From Burkholderiaceae bacterium (GTDB taxonomy: Bacteria > Pseudomonadota > Gammaproteobacteria > Burkholderiales > Burkholderiaceae_D): a stretch of DNA of 44,991 nt. The notes beneath the pieces are model-generated. The model had not been told where the DNA came from. It ran no database searches and saw only the letters and a program-made list of their open reading frames with translations. Shown here piece after piece: positions 42,981-44,991 of this stretch (positions are counted from its first letter, which is position 1; every line of letters starts with the position of its first letter). The position numbers were made by a program, and so were the translations under genes. The stretch lies in the NCBI GenBank assembly GCA_030158675.1, contig JAOASL010000026.1, forward strand, positions 1-44,991. Direction: 5' to 3'.

Positions 42981-43288
42981 TCTTGCCGCAATATTTGAAA
43001 AAAGAGAAAACCGAAAAGGTTTCGGGCTTTTGTGTACAGTCACGTGAACACTTTTCGAAGGTCTTGGTCTTGGTTTTGAGCGCCGGAATTCATAAGATCA
43101 GACGTTGAACTGAAAATTCAGTACATTCCCATCCTTCGCGTGCCTCTGGCCTGATTCCTTCGGGTGCGCTAGCTTGTGCACTTACGTACTCGTAAAAGAA
43201 ATTGCATGCCTTGCAGAGATTTTGCGAATCTATCGGGCATTTATCCATTGCGCAAAGCCAACCGCAGACGAGCATTCGCAACAAAAAA
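42981..43288. other. AT-rich intergenic region, no gene seen
   Basis: These 308 bp separate the metalloprotease gene from the CphA-like gene. Besides the weak terminator at 43011-43031, there is a small inverted repeat ACTGAA-AA-TTCAGT (43109-43122). Short reading frames here on either strand have no start context or recognisable product. Confidence 0.5.
43011..43031 (+). terminator. Weak intrinsic terminator after the metalloprotease gene
   Basis: The stem CCGAAA/TTTCGG (43011-43016 with 43020-43025) has a 3-nt loop and is followed by GCTTTT. It starts 30 bp after the stop codon. The stem is short, so confidence is limited. Confidence 0.4.
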
Positions 43289-44991
43289 ATGAACGACAAA
43301 TTTTCAACTCTGACTTTAATCAACGATCCCGAGTTTTATCCCGGGTACATGTTTGGATTCGATCAGCCATGCATCGTTTTTAAATTAAAGTTCAATGTCG
43401 CCATTGAACAGTTCTGGTTGGATTGTCGCGAAAATATCATCCAAGTTGATCAGGCGGTTCGCTCGCTCATTCGTCCGTCACAGCACACATCCTCCTATGG
43501 CAGCGAGGAAAAGCGTATTGATTACCTTGCATTCTGGATTCGCTCTTTAATTGAGCACTATGGCTATCCTATTTTTAATGAACCAAAAATTAGGCCGATT
43601 AAAATTGCGAATCAAATAATCTGGGCGATGATCTTTCCTTGCCTGGATCGCACGCCAATGCTTGCAGCCTTCCAGATCGGACTGAAAGCAATGTTGCTGG
43701 CGCATGGAATAAATAAATTGCCAGATTCGGCAAAAGCCGAACTTGCCGATTTGATGAAGGCAAAAGATTCCGAACTCAGGAGCTATGCGCTGACAGGCTT
43801 CAACATGCTGCATTTTTTGAGCGAGGCAAATAATCTCGGCATCCCATGGTTCCGATATTCATCAGATATTTTTCAATTGGGCTACGGTGCGAATTCGAGG
43901 CTTCTTCGCAGTTCGATTACGGACCGCACCTCCAATATTTCGGTGGGAATTGCAAGAGATAAACAGAAGACCAATAATCTTTTGCGTGCCGCAGGCTTAC
44001 CAGTTCCGGCCCAGGCAGTGGTTGCCTCTGCCGAGAGGGCGGTTCAGGTCGGGCGCACCATTGGCTATCCTGTGGTTGTGAAACCCGCAGACCTTGATGG
44101 CGGGGTTGGGGTTGGCGCCTTGTTGCAGGATGATGAGTCTGTCCGTGCTGCTTTCAGCCATGCCTCTGGCTTTTCCAAACACATCGTCATCGAAAAATAC
44201 ATCGAGGGTAATGACTACAGGATTCTGGTTGTCAATGACCAAGTACTCGGAGTGCTCGAGCGCGCTCATGGCGGCGTAACTGGTGACGGCAAACAATCTG
44301 TGCGGAATTTGATTGATATACAAAATCAAGAGCGAGCCAACGCGAAAGACGATCGTCGCTTTCTTCATCCGATCAAGCCTGACCATGAAGCGGAGCGAAT
44401 GCTATTGCACGCCGGATTTGCCTGGGACGATGTGCCGCCCAAAGGAAAATTTGTGCGCCTGCGTGCGGCTGCGAATGTAGCCAGTGGTGGTATTCCGACT
44501 GAAATTTTAGTGACAGAAATGCATACAGATAATTTGATGCTTGCACGAAGAGTGGCGAGGACATTGAGATTGGATGTGGCTGGGATCGATCTCTTGATGG
44601 TGGACATTCGAAAGTCATGGCTGGAATGCGGAGCCGGCATTTGCGAGGTCAATGCGCAGCCACAGATGTTTACCACGCTCCATGCCCCGATGCTACGCGC
44701 ACTCTTGCCCGACAGGTCGGGGCGCATTCCAATTGTCGTGGTTTTGACGGCCGCAGTCGATTGCGAGTTCAGTGAAAGTTTGTATCGCGGTGTGCTCAGC
44801 CTTTATCCGAATGCCGGATGGGTATCAAACAAGATGGTCAAGCTCGCGGGGCGACAAGCTGCTGCTGCAGGAGCGTCGCTATTCGATTCATCGCGTTCCT
44901 TGTTGCTCGATACTGCACTCGAGGCGCTAGTGATTTCTGTATCTGATGGCGATATCCTCTCATCCGGCTGGCCAATTGATCGCTGTGATGC
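43289..44991 (+). CDS. Cyanophycin-synthetase-like ATP-grasp protein, degenerate Mur-ligase part (3' end outside window)
   Basis: An open frame of 567 codons runs from ATG 43289 to the window end. Residues 1-210 form an N-terminal domain that I do not recognise confidently. Residues about 213-470 match the ATP-grasp domain of cyanophycin synthetase: ISVGIARDKQKTNNLLRAAG, GYPVVVKPADLDGGVGVG, IVIEKYIEGNDYRILVVNDQ, FVRLRAAANVASGGIPTEI, RLDVAGIDLLMVD and CEVNAQPQ with the Glu/Asn metal ligands. After residue 477, GRIPIVVV aligns with the start of the CphA Mur-ligase domain, but TAAVDCEF replaces the GTNGKT P-loop. DTALEALVISVSDGDILSSG then aligns with its ETARGGILREG region. It may ligate amino acids or dipeptides with only one active site, like CphA2-type enzymes (inference). 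The gene is more AT-rich than its neighbours. Confidence 0.82.
   Translation, partial: MNDKFSTLTLINDPEFYPGYMFGFDQPCIVFKLKFNVAIEQFWLDCRENIIQVDQAVRSLIRPSQHTSSYGSEEKRIDYLAFWIRSLIEHYGYPIFNEPKIRPIKIANQIIWAMIFPCLDRTPMLAAFQIGLKAMLLAHGINKLPDSAKAELADLMKAKDSELRSYALTGFNMLHFLSEANNLGIPWFRYSSDIFQLGYGANSRLLRSSITDRTSNISVGIARDKQKTNNLLRAAGLPVPAQAVVASAERAVQVGRTIGYPVVVKPADLDGGVGVGALLQDDESVRAAFSHASGFSKHIVIEKYIEGNDYRILVVNDQVLGVLERAHGGVTGDGKQSVRNLIDIQNQERANAKDDRRFLHPIKPDHEAERMLLHAGFAWDDVPPKGKFVRLRAAANVASGGIPTEILVTEMHTDNLMLARRVARTLRLDVAGIDLLMVDIRKSWLECGAGICEVNAQPQMFTTLHAPMLRALLPDRSGRIPIVVVLTAAVDCEFSESLYRGVLSLYPNAGWVSNKMVKLAGRQAAAAGASLFDSSRSLLLDTALEALVISVSDGDILSSGWPIDRCD

Noticed and set aside
43090-43323. 77-codon minus-strand open frame in the right-hand intergenic region
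   Set aside because: It overlaps the start of the CphA-like gene, has no ribosome-binding site and no recognisable family.

Overview
The window looks like a chromosomal segment of a betaproteobacterium, most likely Burkholderiales and close to Oxalobacteraceae. The evidence is the gene order coxB-coxA-small assembly protein-cox11-DUF2970-coxC-twin TM-SURF1-Sco-like-cox15-cox10-sco next to rpoH-ftsX-ftsE-ftsY, together with a PhaM-type PHA granule protein, a CIRCE site in front of rpoH and a GC-rich codon bias. This placement is inference from family knowledge; no search was run.

Layout. (1) 2-2110: the 3' part of a large Ca-binding, repeat-rich, probably secreted protein. (2) 2209-4803 (-): queC with two tandem DUF3108 proteins. 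(3) 4933-5544 (+): phaM. (4) 5565-12573 (-): a tightly overlapping eight-gene operon (FAD amine oxidase-like, DUF1365, cyclopropane-fatty-acid synthase, chalcone-isomerase-like, MFS, DUF3833 lipoprotein, SDR, SnoaL-like). A long structured leader or terminator (12595-12683) lies in front of it. (5) 12817-16089: secreted glutathione peroxidase (-), FeS-type photolyase (+) and a diiron ferritin/acyl-ACP-desaturase-like protein (+). Blocks 4 and 5 together look like a light/singlet-oxygen and membrane-lipid stress island. (6) 16247-19659: PCu(A)C copper chaperone, trmL, comF, a BioC-like methyltransferase and DUF2244. (7) 19701-28645: a complete aa3-type cytochrome c oxidase locus with its heme A and copper assembly genes. 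(8) 28755-32568 (-): rpoH, ftsX, ftsE, ftsY. (9) 32690-36989 (+): two M16 peptidases, rsmD, coaD and a ferredoxin. (10) 37036-38988 (-): an LtaS/MdoB-like sulfatase-fold membrane enzyme. (11) 39342-42980 (+): a giant Ig-repeat/metalloprotease/RTX-like protein carrying a perfect 744-bp internal direct repeat. (12) 43289 to the end (+): a cyanophycin-synthetase-like ATP-grasp protein whose Mur-ligase-like half appears to lack its P-loop; it runs off the window.

How the parts work together. Block 7 is one functional unit: CoxB, A and C form the enzyme; Cox11, the Sco proteins and possibly PCu(A)C deliver copper; Cox10 and Cox15 make heme A; SURF1 helps insert it. Block 8 couples division-site ABC signalling, SRP targeting and the heat-shock sigma factor. 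Block 4 is a membrane-lipid modification operon whose individual reactions are mostly unassigned.

The least explained parts are the structured RNA at 12595-12683, the lipid operon, the repeat metalloprotease and the degenerate CphA-like protein. The right end (from about 43,100) is visibly more AT-rich than the rest and may be acquired DNA. I saw no rRNA, tRNA, CRISPR array, insertion sequence or phage gene.
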